Below, piece by piece: positions 23,001 through 34,997 of a stretch of DNA of 64,000 bases. Source of the stretch: Perkinsus olseni (Eukaryota; Perkinsozoa; Perkinsida; Perkinsidae); the NCBI GenBank assembly GCA_013115135.1, contig JABANP010000070.1, positions 1 through 64,000 on the forward strand, written 5' to 3'. Positions within the stretch are counted from its first letter, which is position 1. Every line of letters starts with the position of its first letter. The position numbers were made by a program, and so were the translations under genes. Under the pieces are notes generated by a model. The model ran no database searches and was not told the DNA's origin. It saw only the letters and a list, made by a program, of their open reading frames with translations.

Positions 23001-25637
23001 TCGTACTTTTCGCGCGCCACGAAATTATTCAGATACACACCGTCGTATCGCCTGATATTAACTACAGTTATTTACCGGAAAATAATAGGATACTGGGGGC
23101 TTATTGGGCTAACAAGATTTGGATACCTTATGCTGGTAAAAAGGCAGCGGGAGAGAGCGGCGTTGAGATCAAGTAAGGAGGTCGTGGGTTCGATCCCTGG
23201 CAAGGGTATTTTGGTGCATTTTTCCACTGTCAGATCGGGCAACTCGGGTGTCTTTGAACCGAAGTCGAATGGAGGTGAGCCATTGGGTTGTGTGTGCAGT
23301 GCGTCGAAGATTCATTTCATCGGTCAGGTGGGAACTCAACTTTTCGCTACGCCCTGGTGATCGATGACATCGAGACGGTATTACCCAGCGGTTTCGACCT
23401 GCACTCGCTTAATCTTGAGTGAGTTTGGAAAAATTTGCAAATTTACTGAAATTCTGCCGAAAATTTTCCCTTTTTCAGAGAAACGAGACCCGCAGCGGTT
23501 CATTTCCCCGTCACCATTGATCCACGAAACGTAGGAGACGACGGAGCGAAGTTTTTCTGATTTTTCTATTTTTTCAGAGACCCTCACCAGACTTGGCCAA
23601 ATTTGCGGATATGCGGCTTTTACTAGAATCAACGCACATCAATTTTCAAGCGCAATTTTTGGGAGGAGCTCTGGCTACTCAGCGAGGCGTCAGCCTGTGG
23701 CACCGTGGAACTCTTGACAAGGTGAGCGGAAAAATGGAAAAAATGGGAAAATTTCGAGAGATTTCGGAAAATTGTCAGGCAAATTGGTATTTCTGGGTTT
23801 TGAGCCTCAAAATTTGAGGACATCGGAAGGTATCTAAGGTTGATGAGTGTCATTGACGGAGTTACTCGCTGCCCTACGGAATCACTAGTTGTAGTGTTGA
23901 GCGTGATGCTAGTGACATTTTTTCGATGAAGATTCTTCACTGCGCCACGAAATTGTTTGCCTTGCTTGGAGGGTTGAAAGCTTCACTGCGCCACGAAATT
24001 ATTTGCATTCCTCGGAAGGTCGAAGGTTTCACTGCGCCACGAAATTATTTCAGGTATTGTATGAGCATGGCACGGAGCCCTTCAGGGTGAGCAATTTATA
24101 CGCGGGGTTGTTGATGCTTCGGCAAAGGGATGAAGACACTATTCAAACGGCGGAGCAACTAGCTCCTGAAACTTTCGGAAAATCGCCATATGTGAGCCCT
24201 GGGGATCGAACCTGTGCGGGAGAGGTGTATGCGGGTCTGCCAGCGTACTTGAATAGTTTTGTGCGAGTGAAGTTCACCGTTGGGAAAATTCTGGATATTT
24301 TCCATTTTTTCAGGTCGACGTCGGGTTTCAACCGAGGAATCTTTTAGAATACGTGGCGCAGGAGACCGAGGCTGCAGCGCCTGCAAGATTCATGATGTTG
24401 TAAGTGGCCACTATTTGTCGAATTTCTCCCTAGTCGAAAATTTTTCGATATTTTTCTATTATTCTGAAGTCACAAAGTCGGTAATTTCTTGTGATACCAC
24501 ATTTTTTCAGATACCTTCGCGAACTCCTTTGGGTACCATCCCTCACCCATCTCCGATCGGTGGTTGTGAAGCCGTTTCTTTTCTTCATCCCAATATTATC
24601 CGGAATATTGGACTTCCTGCGCCCTCTGGTAGGTCCCGGGTTCGATCCTCTGATAAGGCATTTTCTGAATCATTTTTTGTTGTGACGGGAACTTGATTTT
24701 TTCTGAATTTTCGTGGAGGTACATGGTGAGGCGCAGGTTCGATTCCCGGCGACGTCGTCTTTGTCAGATACTTTGTTCGCTGGTGTTTCGTGACCCGCTG
24801 GCACTGTTGGTGATGATCGTCGTTCTGGTCGTCTTTGCATGGCTTCTGGCCGCCTTGACCTTGGCCTCGGATAAGAGAGGGTGGGATTTTCGGGCGAGCA
24901 AGATTGTTTTCGAGCTGACTGCGAATTCGAAAGATAATGGCATTCATGATCAAATATATCCCGCTGAGTTCGGGTTATCTTCACGCACGGCGAAGATTTT
25001 TGTTAATCTCAGGTTATCAAGAATACGCCGGCCGGGCACTTCGTACGGCATTCGTGGGTTTTTACTTCACCCGTTTTTTCAAGCGATTAATTCATTTACA
25101 AGAATAGCTGGGGTAAGAAATGCCGGTCCTGGGAATCGAACCTGTGCGGGCAAGGATCGATTTCTTGGGTGGATCAGCCAGATTGATGAGCAGATTTTTT
25201 CCCACGTAATCGTCGGAAAATTGGGCGGCAGAAAAACGTGGGCGCAGGGAATTGAACCGGGGACCTTTGGGCTTCTCTCTCAGCACTTCGTACTGCTCTT
25301 CGGATTGAACTGGCAAGAGCGTGCTCTGACCGGCGATGAGAACTCTTTGCGGGTCGGCCTGCGAGTGGACGATATTCGAGACATCCCGCCATGCCCGCCC
25401 AGTACGGAAGTGGACTGGTTTTCGGTAATAATGGGAGAAATGTCGGCCCTGGGGTTCGAACCGGGGACCTCTTCGGGACTGCCGAAAATTTTCTGACCTG
25501 ATTTCTGATTTTTCTGATTTCTGACCGCGCGCCACGAAATTATTATGCTGGTGATGCAGGTATGGAAGGGCGCGGGCCCGCAGGGTACCGGGGATCATCA
25601 TCACCACCACCCTGATCGCCAAGGCTCCGAGGAATAA
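17007..25637 (+). CDS. GT2-like membrane glycosyltransferase, copy B
   Basis: This is the best preserved of the A/B pair; the span runs from the first recognisable exon to TAA 25635-25637. Exons in order: Ser/Pro-rich (17007-), Arg/Pro-rich with LEEDIWRDGEIDKVPE (17580-17770), VAQRS basic exon (about 19379-19482), TM (about 19990-20153), Cys-rich luminal block (20320-20900), TM (21000-21180), TM (21895-22010), GT2 core from 22430 with FVVDCGSGLTP, NYSYLPENN, ALVIDDIE..LP and VSLWHRG, then TEPF with NLYAGLLML, C-terminal TM helices (24510-25110) and tail VDWFSVW plus a His-rich end. The IDDIE/LP segment is read as the nucleotide-sugar DxD site and TEPF..NLY as the position of the usual TED motif, here without its Asp. 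Likely a Golgi or plasma-membrane polysaccharide synthase. Substrate unknown. Some exon edges are unresolved. Confidence 0.68.
23136..23233 (+). other. tRNA-like intron in GT2 core (copy B)
   Basis: Orthologous to 12462-12561 in copy A. A-box-like GGCAGCGGGAGAGAGCG and T-arm GTCGTGGGTTCGATCCC are intact, but the T-run after GGGTA is shortened to TTTT, showing drift outside the tRNA-like core. Confidence 0.72.
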
Positions 25638-25852
25638 AAGAAAAATCTTCGCCGTGCGGAAGCGTATCTTTTGGTTGGGATGGTTGATGTTGTTATTGTA
25701 AGATTCATTGCCGAATTTACCATTCCGCGGACTTCTGTGTAAAAACGCATTTTCCGGGGTCTCCTGAGGGAATCGGGAAAGCCGTAACGGAGTCATTAAT
25801 CAAGCGGCTTATCAGAAGGACGGAATTTGGTTTTAGTGTGGGTTCAATGGGA

Positions 25853-26091
25853 GGGCGGAGCGAAGCGGTATTGTTATTCGTTCGTATTGGTAATGTAGGC
25901 GGAGCGAAGCGGTATTGTTATTCGTTTGTATTGGTAATGTAGGCGGAGCGAAGCGGTATTGTTATTCGTTTGTATTGGTAATGTAGGCGGAGCGAAGCGG
26001 TATTGTTATTCGTTCGTATTGGTAATGTAGGCGGAGCGAAGCGGTATTGTTATTCGTTCGTATTGGTAATGTAGGCGGAGCGAAGTGGTAT
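25853..26091 (+). repeat. 44-bp minisatellite 3' of copy B
   Basis: About 5.4 units of GGCGGAGCGAAGCGGTATTG plus TTATTCGTT(C/T)GTATTGGTAATGTA. It is the counterpart of 15128-15318; unit sequence within each array is more uniform than between arrays, the pattern of local homogenisation. Confidence 0.9.
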
Positions 26092-26227
26092 CTTGAGTAG
26101 TGACAGTAATATTGTCTAAACAAAGCAAGGTTTCGATCAGGGGGATTGTGTTAGCGGAGCGAAGCGTTTTTTGTTTGACACTTTCGGGTCGGTAATAGCA
26201 GTACTGCGTTATTGTTCTTCTTCTTCC

Positions 26228-29200
26228 ATGGCCTACAAGTCCACGCCGTCTGCTGCTGCTGGTGGTGGTAGTTCATCGCACCGTCGGGGTGGGTCGGGCG
26301 TGAGGGAGTCCTCGTCGAGGGGCCGTCAGAGCGTTCACTTGCGGACGGCTAACTCCCCAGCACAGAGAAGTAGGTATCTTAGGTCGAAGCGTGGCCGAAT
26401 GTACGTAGAAAGATATTTTATTTGTTCGTTCAGCGCCACGCGGTCAGCCACCGCGCGCTCCGAGTCCGTCCTTCGGCCCTCGACGGCCGCCCCTCCATCC
26501 GGGAACGCCAAAATTAGCAACGGACAGCCCGAGGTGAGGGGAAAAAATCATAAGAAAATTTCTGTATTTTCGGGAAAATTAAGATTTTTCTGACGGGGTT
26601 TTGTGGTCGTGCTATGGGCCTTACCAATCTTGCTCCACTTGCATTTTCTCAGACGGACCGCCTCGCCGCGGAAAGCCCCGTCCCCGGTGGCTCCTTCTCC
26701 ACCGTCCCCGCCTCCGCAGGAACAGTTTGATGTTATCCAGGAGGATGGATCGATATCTCCGCCGCCGGAACCGCCGCAAGAGATTGAGATAGGGGAATCA
26801 CGGCCGAGTAGGGAGAGCGTTAGTTTGTTTGACGGACGACCCGGGTTCGATTCCTAGGGGAGAACGTTTTGCATCGTGCTAACCGTGCAGCCGCCTCGTT
26901 CTGCAAATTTCTCAATCGGTAAAATTTACCGAATAATTTTACCAGTTTAATTCCGAAAATATTTTTTTCGAGAGATTCAGGATGAGACGTTTTTTCGTTT
27001 TTTCTCGTCTTGTACGTTTTTTCAACGGTGGTAAGTAGTTTTCGATATTATCGTATAGGCTCTGAGTGCCCATCCTCATCCGGAAATTTCCGCTTATTCA
27101 CCGTCTGAATTTGTTAATTTTTTCCTATTTCTCCGACTTCTTTACGTTAGCGGCAGCGGAAGTATCGCCGGGTGAGAATATATTTGCAACTTTATTTTTC
27201 CCGTGAAAATTTATGTCTTTTTTTCTCACTTTTTCCTACTGTCAGCGCGAGTACGCCGGTCCTCTCCTAAATTTCGCCGCCGAGCAGATTCCTTCGGATC
27301 CGATGGTGAGTTGGTGAATCGATCACTATGGCGAGCGCTTTTTGCATCGCCCCGTTCTGTCAGCCGGTGGTGTTAGTCCGTCAGCGGAAATAGCGTCGGA
27401 TAGAGATATTCTTCTCGATACCGATGTCTTGATGGTTTCGGCTGCCACGACGAGCGCGAGGACTCCGCGGACGGGCATGTCGCCTATGGAGGAAATGATG
27501 ACCTATGAGAGAAAGTGGGGAACGTTTTTACCCGGGTATAATCGTTTGAGTGGACTTTTGGCTCGGTAGTAGTGTTTTCGCGCACCAGCAGGGTTATGAT
27601 TGGCATTGGCTGTTGGAGTTGAGCAACGAATTGGAGAGCCGCTCGGGTATCTTAGGTTGAGCGTGTAAGATACGAAATAAGTCGGCTCAGCTTTTTCATC
27701 ATCAGGTATTTCCGCAGTACGTTGCCCAAGAGATTGGTGAATCCTTGTGGGTATTGCTGTCGAATACTGTTCACCATTATCTGGATTGTAAGTGGTATCA
27801 ATGAGGTTGAGCTTGCAAGATACGAAATAGGTCGGGTTGTATGCCAGGTTATATCTATCATTATTAGTGCAACTGTCTTCACCCAGTCAACTGAATGGTT
27901 CAGTGAGCTTACGTGCATCAGAGCGGCTCACACCTACGGTGAAGTGCCGGGCTATTCTAAGGTGGGCAAGTACTCAATAAACGGTCGAAAGATATTTTTC
28001 TGCCTTTTCTATCTTTTTTGGGAATTTTCCTATTTTTTGTCATTTTTGTCTGATTTCTCGCAATTTTTTTGGAATTTTTTCACGAATTTTCTGCAGGTGC
28101 TCAGTGAGCACTGCTCACAACCTGGGCCGTGACGGTCGAAAGATATCCTTTTTTCGCCTTTTCTCTTCCTCTAATTTTTTACTTTCTCTTTTTTTCCGTG
28201 ATCACCACTGAATCGATAACAGTGAAGATTTCGGCAAAATTTCATCACTTTCATGAGACACAGATATTTTCGGCGGAAATTGGGGAAAATTTTCAAGTTT
28301 TTTTCCGAAATTTTTAGGTGTTCGCAGCCTGGGATGTGACGGGTACGCATGATACCATCGAGGGCAGCCGATGTCGCCTCTGGTTCCAATTCGACCCGAC
28401 CCAGGCCGTCAGCCAAACGGAAATGAAAGAAATTACTGATTACAGTCTTGACACTGGAGCTGTTTGCGGTGAGTAATTTTGTGGCGCGTGACGGTGAATT
28501 TCTTAATGGAGGGTAGTTTCGCGGCGCGTGACGGTGAATTTCGTAATGGAGGATAGTTTCGCGGCGCGTGACGGTGAATTTTCCTGTCAGATTGAGGGCA
28601 ATTTCGTAGCGCGTGACGCTAAATCGAATGGCATGCGTTGCTGGGTATCTTCTCACTTCTTATCTTATTTATTCCTTTTCAAGTTTCCCCGCCCCGCGGT
28701 CGAATCCAGGATCAATTTTTCCCGGAAATTTCCCTTACTTTTTCAGGTTTTTTCACGACAGATGAATTTTCCGGTGATTGTGCGGGTGCCCACTGCTGGA
28801 CCTGCATCTCCGCCCTGCCTTGCTCGCATGTGGTGGACCCGAGCGTCACCATCGCCGACAGTTCTCGGGTATCCTGGTCAGATATGAGGTCGAAAGATAC
28901 GTAATTTCGTGGCGCGCGAAATTATTTTTTTAGATTCCCGCCGTATTTTTCCAATTCATCGCCTCTCCGGCTGACAATGGATGAGAAGCATAAAGTCACT
29001 GTCAATAACGCGGTTATTGGTTTGGAGCCGGTCTGCTCTGCTGACGGAAATGTAAAAATCATTCTTAGCGGAGCGAAGTTTGTTTCGGGATTTTTTGCTC
29101 TGCCATTTTTGCCATTTTTGCCGTGAATTTTGTATCCTTTTTTCTGCCGGGTTTACAAATTTTCCTCAGGGAAATTTCCTGAGTTTTGTAAAATTTCTCG

Positions 29201-32200
29201 GCATGGGAGATTGAAGATTTTTCCTCCAAACTTTACCGCGAGAAATGATTGAAGATTTTCCGGAAATTTTATGAGTATGGCAAATTTTTGATTATTTTTT
29301 TGCTTCTGGAAAATTATCCGAAAATTTTCCCGAATTTTTCCCCTCAGGTTTCTCCTGGTCATATAGTTGTAATTCAAGGATTCATTATTGCTGGCATTAT
29401 CCTCGTCCTCCTGGTAGCCACGCGCGAGGTATATCTTTGGGTGAGCTGGGGAGAGTATCTTTACGCACGGCTAAGATTTTTCCTGTCCTTCAGTGGTGTG
29501 AAATTTACCAGCGACACGAGCGTGCGGTGGATTGCTCGGTTATAGCCAGTCACATGCATGACGTTAGACGAGAGATGAGAAGAAGGGTTGAAGCTCGATG
29601 GGAGGCCGAGGGCGTTAGGTAATTGCGAGGAAGAGCAAGATTGCAAGATTTCAAGTGTAGTGGGTGTAGGTATATGGTTGAAGCGCAACGTCAAACGGAT
29701 AGTGAAGGGGAGAGACCGGTAAGACTGGCAGGAACTTCGTGATTTTTCAATTTTCTGGAAGTTTTCCCCCAATTTCCCCCTCAATTTTAGGAAGGAAGTC
29801 TGTCCCCGGGAGCTCGGGGATTTTCGGCCGATCAAGATTCTCCGTCGGGGCTGAGGTCGAACGTCCATAAACATTTTGAGCACGGGTGAGTTCTGGATTC
29901 GCCCAGAATCTCCGTACCACTCTTTCCGTAACTCGTAGGAGTATCCTGAGCCACGACCCCAGTCCAACAGCGATGTTCGCTCGGGCGCACTCGACGTCAA
30001 GGTTCGGAATCGGTAGGGGAGGTTGGAGGAAAATCTTCGCTGTGCGCGCAGGCGTATCTTTGTCAGGTGCGATGAACCCGCTATGTCGAGAGCGTGCTGC
30101 TGGGTGGAGCGTTCAAGTGAAGAGCATGCGGGTGAGGGATCGAATTTCGTGGCGCGCGAGATTGCAATCGGTCGAAATTTATTTGCGCATCTTCCTTTTT
30201 CTCAGTAGCAAAATTTGCAGGATTTTTTCCCGCAAAATATGAATTTTCTGTATTTTTTTCCTAATTTTTTGTGACAGGTTGGTGTCCGGAAGCGGCGTAA
30301 AGTTGCGCTCATCAGGGGAGTGCTGAAGACGATACTGCGCGCTATTTTGTAATAAAGGTGGGCATATCTTTGCGCACAGCGAAGATTTTGTCATATTTTT
30401 GTGGCGCGCGGTCACGATTTCTGTCTTTTTTCAGTTTCCTCGTTCTCCACATTCTGGCGTGCCTTTTCGTTTTCGTGGTATCTCCCCGGCAACTATTCGA
30501 ATCGTCCTGGTGGAGTAAGTTGAGAAAATATAAGAAAGAGCAAGATTGCAAGATTTCAGGTATACTGGATGCCGCTCGGGGTATCCAACAGGTGGGGACT
30601 TCTCCATGGGTCTTCACAGACTTGCTCGTTCTGACGGACGTCGCCGTGCTGATAGTCATGGGAATTCCGGCAGCTCTGAGAGCCACATGGTAGGGGGCGC
30701 TGGCTTGGAATCTAAAGGTCGCCGGTTCCGAATCCCTCGTACGGTAATTTACTTTTCTTGCGCCCAGGTCGTTTTTCCGTCTAGTATTTTTGTTGTTTCA
30801 GGTGGCCTAGGGTGGCTGATGTAAAGCCAGAGCGGATGAGTTCGACGGAGGTCTCCCGGCGAGCTCACGAGTTCAGTCCGATCGAAAAATGTGAGATACG
30901 GGAAAAATAATTTTCCTGATAATTTTTCTCGGTAATTTTTTACCTGGGAAGGGATTGCGGGAATTTTTCTCAGACGGACTGAAAATTTACAGGAATACAC
31001 AGGGAATTTTCTGGATGTCATGCGGAAGGGATTTCTGGGACGTTGAGGAAACGCAAGATTTCAAGTTGCGGTATCTTTTCAGTCCCGAGACAGGTCTCCA
31101 GCGTGGACCCTGACGTCTGCGCAATAATCGCAATCAAAAGCGGCAGTTGTGCCGATTTTACCAAGCGGAAGCGAATCGCCAAGCTCGTCCGCAGGTGAGG
31201 AGAATCTTTGCTGTGCGCTGGGGATATCTTTTGTTAATCTTCGCTGTGCGCATTTCTCAGATGCGAGAATCTTTTCCCCTGTAACGCACCAGGATTCTCT
31301 CGGGTTTTTGTTGTTGATCACGGTCCGGGACTGATGCCGGCCGATGACTGTTGGAAGATGCTTCAGGTGAGTATTGCTAACGAAATCGATCACGTGATCG
31401 ATTATCGCATACGGAGATATTCTGATTGGCTGAATCATTGATTGAGAGTTACTGCATGAAATAGACCCACCGAGGATCGAACCTGCGCCCTCCGGATTGC
31501 AGGACACAGTATCTCCCGATATCAACTATGCTTACTTGCCGGAAGACGACAAGGCGATAGCCATCCACTGGGCCAACAAGTTTTGGATATCCTCGCAAGT
31601 GCGACGATACAACGTATCTTCTGGAGGCGTGAAGGTTCCATCGTAAGTCGAGATGGAGAGATGCGGGGTAAAGATTCCCTGCAGGTTTCGCTACGCCCTG
31701 GTGATCGACGACGTGGATGGCGTTGACGACTTGCTACTGCCTACTTCTATGGAGCTTGATACCAAGGTGAAATCGTTGAGGAATGGCTAGATCTTTCAAG
31801 ATTGCGAGATTCCCGATTATCGCCAAGTTTTGACATGTAGTGTTTTCGTATAAAACATCTCCTCTATTCTCTCCGGAATTCCTCGGAATTTTTCGGAATT
31901 TTTGGTATTTTTCGGAATTTTCCTGTTTTTCCCGTCTCCTCAGTCTATATCAAGCAGCGGAAATAACGTCGTGTGGTTCCCATCTACCGTTCGGCCGACC
32001 ATCCAGGGACAGGGACAGTCTGTCTGGGTGGACGATTACCTTTTAAAGGCCGATGCAATGTAATAAGGTCGGGTGCAGAGGAAGATATGCATATAATCGA
32101 TCGGTTGATCGATATTGGAACAGCTGGAGCCTTAGGAATGCGCATGCGTGCGTACCAAATTTCTTCAGAATTTTGGTTTTGCGACTTTGTTTGGGTGTGC

Positions 32201-34390
32201 TTGATTTTTTTCTGCGATTTTCGTAGTTTTCCTTTGTTCTTTCAGCGTGTCTTTGACGCAGCAGAAGCTGGGAAGGAGCGCAGTAGTGGTGCCGCAGAAA
32301 TCAGTGTGTCTGTGGGACCGAAAGGCCCTCTTGGATACCATGGAAAAGCTCAGCGGGACGGATGGGGTGAGGGGATTTCCCGGCGGAAAATTAAGATTTT
32401 TTCCCGAAAATTTCGCGCATCCTGCGGAAATTTCGGGGAAAACTTTCCGTTAGACTAGTGAATATCATTTGGTCGCCAGGAATGACAATGGGGCTGATTA
32501 GAGGGGTATCGTGGAGACTGTCGAACTGGATCGGGGAATCTTAGGTCGAACCGTAACAAAGACAAGTTGAATGCTCTGTAGTGTTACCCGCGTCCTCCTT
32601 CAAGAGTATCTTTATCAGGCATGCATGACCAGCAGCGAGTTAACTCAAAGGATGTCCATCACGCAGATGCGCATGAAGGGAGCGTCCACGGCTACTGCGG
32701 CTCCTCAGGTCATAGGAAGGGGGATAGGAAAAAACTTCGCTCCGCTAGAAATGAGGATCTAGAGTTTAGGATTTGGGGAATAACGTAATCACTTTTGCTC
32801 TGGCCGAGAAAAAGAGAACTTCGGGATAACCGCCTGCCGCCGATTGGAAGCAGAAAGAATCTTTGTGTGTTACTGTTGGATTATGAGCGATAATTATAGG
32901 TAGCATGAGTAGGCGATGTGGGAGCGCCTCAGCGTGATCCGGATGGGAACTCAACATGAGAGGGAAGAAGAGCTGTCGCGGCCGAGGGCGGGCTACGACA
33001 GGCATATTAGCTATATGACGGACGCGTACGCAGTTGCGCGCTGACTCTACACGCTGAATGACGTTGTGTGAAATCCCAGTCCCCCCGATGGATTGCTGTA
33101 TGGGTCGATTCGACTGCCCTTTTCCGTGTGCGATAATAACGCTCTGGTCGGTCCTCGAGTCTGGAGACGGCCGGTCGTTGTGAGGCGGCAAGTGGTGTTC
33201 GGTTGAGCCAAGGGAAGGGATCTTTTCTGAGCTCAGGTTCGAGTAACGAATCATGATCAGTTCGGATCGCACTGCAAAGATTGGCGGCTCCTTTGCACGC
33301 TAGTTTGGGAGTTCATCAACCCCTTTGTTTCCACTAGGCCCAGGTACGCGGAATTAGTCATGTGCGTACCGCTCCGTCCGCTTCTCTCAGATGGGCGGCC
33401 AAGCTCAGCATCGCCCTCTACTACCTCGTTCCTGCCTTCTTTGTCGTTGTCCGGTAGGTTTGCGAATTTTCCTAGAATTTTCCCGCATTTTTTCCTGATT
33501 TTTCTCGCTCTTTTCAGGCCGTTTTATTTGGGTACGTTACTCCTGCGTGCGCCTATCGACATACCAATATTACTCGGGGTAGTAATTATATGAGTTAGAG
33601 GAATTTTTTCCGGAAATTCTTCCATTTTCCCCAAAAAAATTGAAAAAATGCTGGAAACAAGCCTGTTTTGTAGTGTCTTTTACGGATGGATGAAAAGACA
33701 ATTTTTCTTGAATTTTTTTTGCGGCGCGTGAAAAATCATGTCCGAATCATTTCTGAGACAAATTTTCCGTTTTTTCGGCAGATTTATTACCTCATCCTCA
33801 ACGTCCTGTCTGTGATCGAGACCTGCTCGTCGCTCCGAAGGAGACCGGAGATTAAGCGGCATTGGAAGATGTACTAAGCTTGGAAATCGATCAGCCGGGC
33901 GAGCGCTTTTTACATCAGGACGTTACTTTTATTCGCTGTACCGTTGTATAAGTTGGCGTACGGGATTGGATATCTTTATACGAGTTTATTCCACTCTATG
34001 TTTAAGATATGCTCAGCGTGCCCTTCCGTGAAGGAGAGAGAAAAGCAGGTAGAAATCTTGCAATCTTGCATTTCCTCAACGCATCTTCCTCAGCCTTGCG
34101 GAGCAGGAGTTCCACCGCTACCAGGCAGTGCGACAGTCGATTGGTTTTCGGTGTGGGTTTGTGATGACGATATTGGAGAAAAAAGAAGGGTCGGAGCGGA
34201 AGGACTGGGGATGTCCATAGGAGCGGCGATGTCGTTTGGACGGCGGCAGAGAAGTCCTTGCTGGGGCGTGCGCGGAAGTAGATTCCAGTGGCGATGGAAG
34301 GGTGGAGGGTTCTGCTGTTTAGTCGGTAGTAGTACGGATTTTATGCGGAAGTTTTGGTATGAAATCTTTGCACGGAATATTGTACAGTGA
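26228..34390 (+). CDS. GT2-like membrane glycosyltransferase, gene C
   Basis: ATG 26228 opens a Ser/Gly/Arg-rich exon, followed by Pro-rich cytosolic exons (26432-26530, 26655-26807). Luminal exons 28319-28470, 28747-28870 and 28935-29050 carry paired cysteines and align with copy A (CRLWFQFDPT versus CQLTFSFDNI). A TM exon is at 29348-29428. The GT2 core starts with VCAIIAIKSGSCAD (about 31110), then FVVDHGPGLMPADDCWKMLQ (about 31305-31366), DTVSPDINYAYLPEDD (31503-), RYALVIDDVD..LLLP (about 31690) and SVCLWDRKAL (about 32310). C-terminal TM exons: 33393-33450, 33518-33580, 33782-33850, 33940-34045. The tail has VDWFSVW (about 34136) and the frame stops at 34388-34390. No clear TED motif follows LWDR. 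Exon borders are partly inferred. Confidence 0.66.
26808..26890 (+). other. tRNA-like intron starting in the D-loop (gene C)
   Basis: An 83-base intron. It begins GTAGGGAGAGCGTTAG, which matches the 3' half of a tRNA A-box (D-loop GGTAGAGCG), then has an anticodon-arm-sized stretch, GACCCGGGTTCGATTCCTAG, a short acceptor-like part, TTTT, and finally CGTGCAG. The 5' splice site is therefore the GT of the tRNA-like D-loop. It joins Pro-rich cytosolic exons. Confidence 0.78.
28471..28590 (+). repeat. Intron with three tandem GTGGCGCG elements
   Basis: Starting at GTGAGTAATTTTGTGGCGCG, three units of TTTCG(T/C)GGCGCGTGACGGTGAATTT and a spacer lie head to tail in sense orientation, ending TTTTCCTGTCAG. 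A fourth, diverged copy (TTTCGTAGCGCGTGAC) follows just downstream. It interrupts the luminal-domain exons of gene C. Confidence 0.85.
30690..30767 (+). other. tRNA-like intron (gene C)
   Basis: A 78-base intron. GTAGGGGGCGCTGGCTTGGA resembles D-loop plus anticodon stem, TCTAAAGGTCGCC follows, then GGTTCCGAATCCC (a T-loop with one inserted base) and a pyrimidine tract before CGCCCAG. Like 26808-26890 and 39034-39117, the GT donor coincides with the D-loop GGTAG position of a tRNA. Confidence 0.75.
31367..31502 (+). other. Intron with palindrome and antisense T-arm (gene C)
   Basis: The intron between the WKMLQ and DTVSPDINY exons holds the perfect palindrome ATCGATCACGTGATCGAT (31388-31405) and an antisense T-arm, CGAGGATCGAACCTGCG. 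The intron position and phase are the same as in copies A/B and gene D, but the sequence content is entirely different there. Confidence 0.8.
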
Positions 34391-34997
34391 CGCCGTTATC
34401 CTGGTGAAGGGTGATGGCTGAATAGGTTTGGAGTAGATTGATGATGATGCTGAAGATGAAGGAAAATCTTCGCTGTGCGCATGGCACTCAGTGAAGGCGA
34501 AGATACTCTGTTGCAGCATCTTTGTACGTTATTAGTCTCACCGTTGTTATTATTCTCGTATTTCCTGCGTTTCAAACAACGACAAAAGGCTGACGATTTC
34601 ACAAGAATCTTTGCTTCACTTTGGTTGGATACGGGTTAACCTAAGATTCACAGGGTTTATTATTTGTATCAGCATAGAATGGAACCTGGGTCGTCAGGAG
34701 GACAGAGGTCGGAGCTTCCGGATGGGTATATACTAGCGCCTCATCACACTGGAGCCCACCGACGGATAGTTCACACGCCCACGGATCACTCGCCAGTGGT
34801 GGATCCATGTAGTGCTGGGCGAGGGGGGTTGGAGGTTGCGTACCACAATTTCGCAACTCGTCCGGATATCCGCGGGCTTTACTGCAGCGAACTCGAAGAC
34901 TGACAAGCTTTGATTCTAGTTGACCGTTCACCACGCCCGAAAGGATGGCAGTGTAGGAAGGTTTTATCCAGGGACGCGTGGACCCGGGCACCTCGCT
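34391..34997. other. Intergenic between genes C and D
   Basis: Contains a hairpin-family element (ATCTTCGCTGTGCGCATGGCA and a second arm, about 34467-34506). Overlapping open frames on both strands at 34641-35063 lack recognisable domains and each shadows the other, so I do not call a gene. Confidence 0.45.

Noticed and set aside
15128..26091. CRISPR-like repeat arrays at the 44-bp tandem repeats
   Set aside because: Units are contiguous with no unique spacers, and the genome is eukaryotic.
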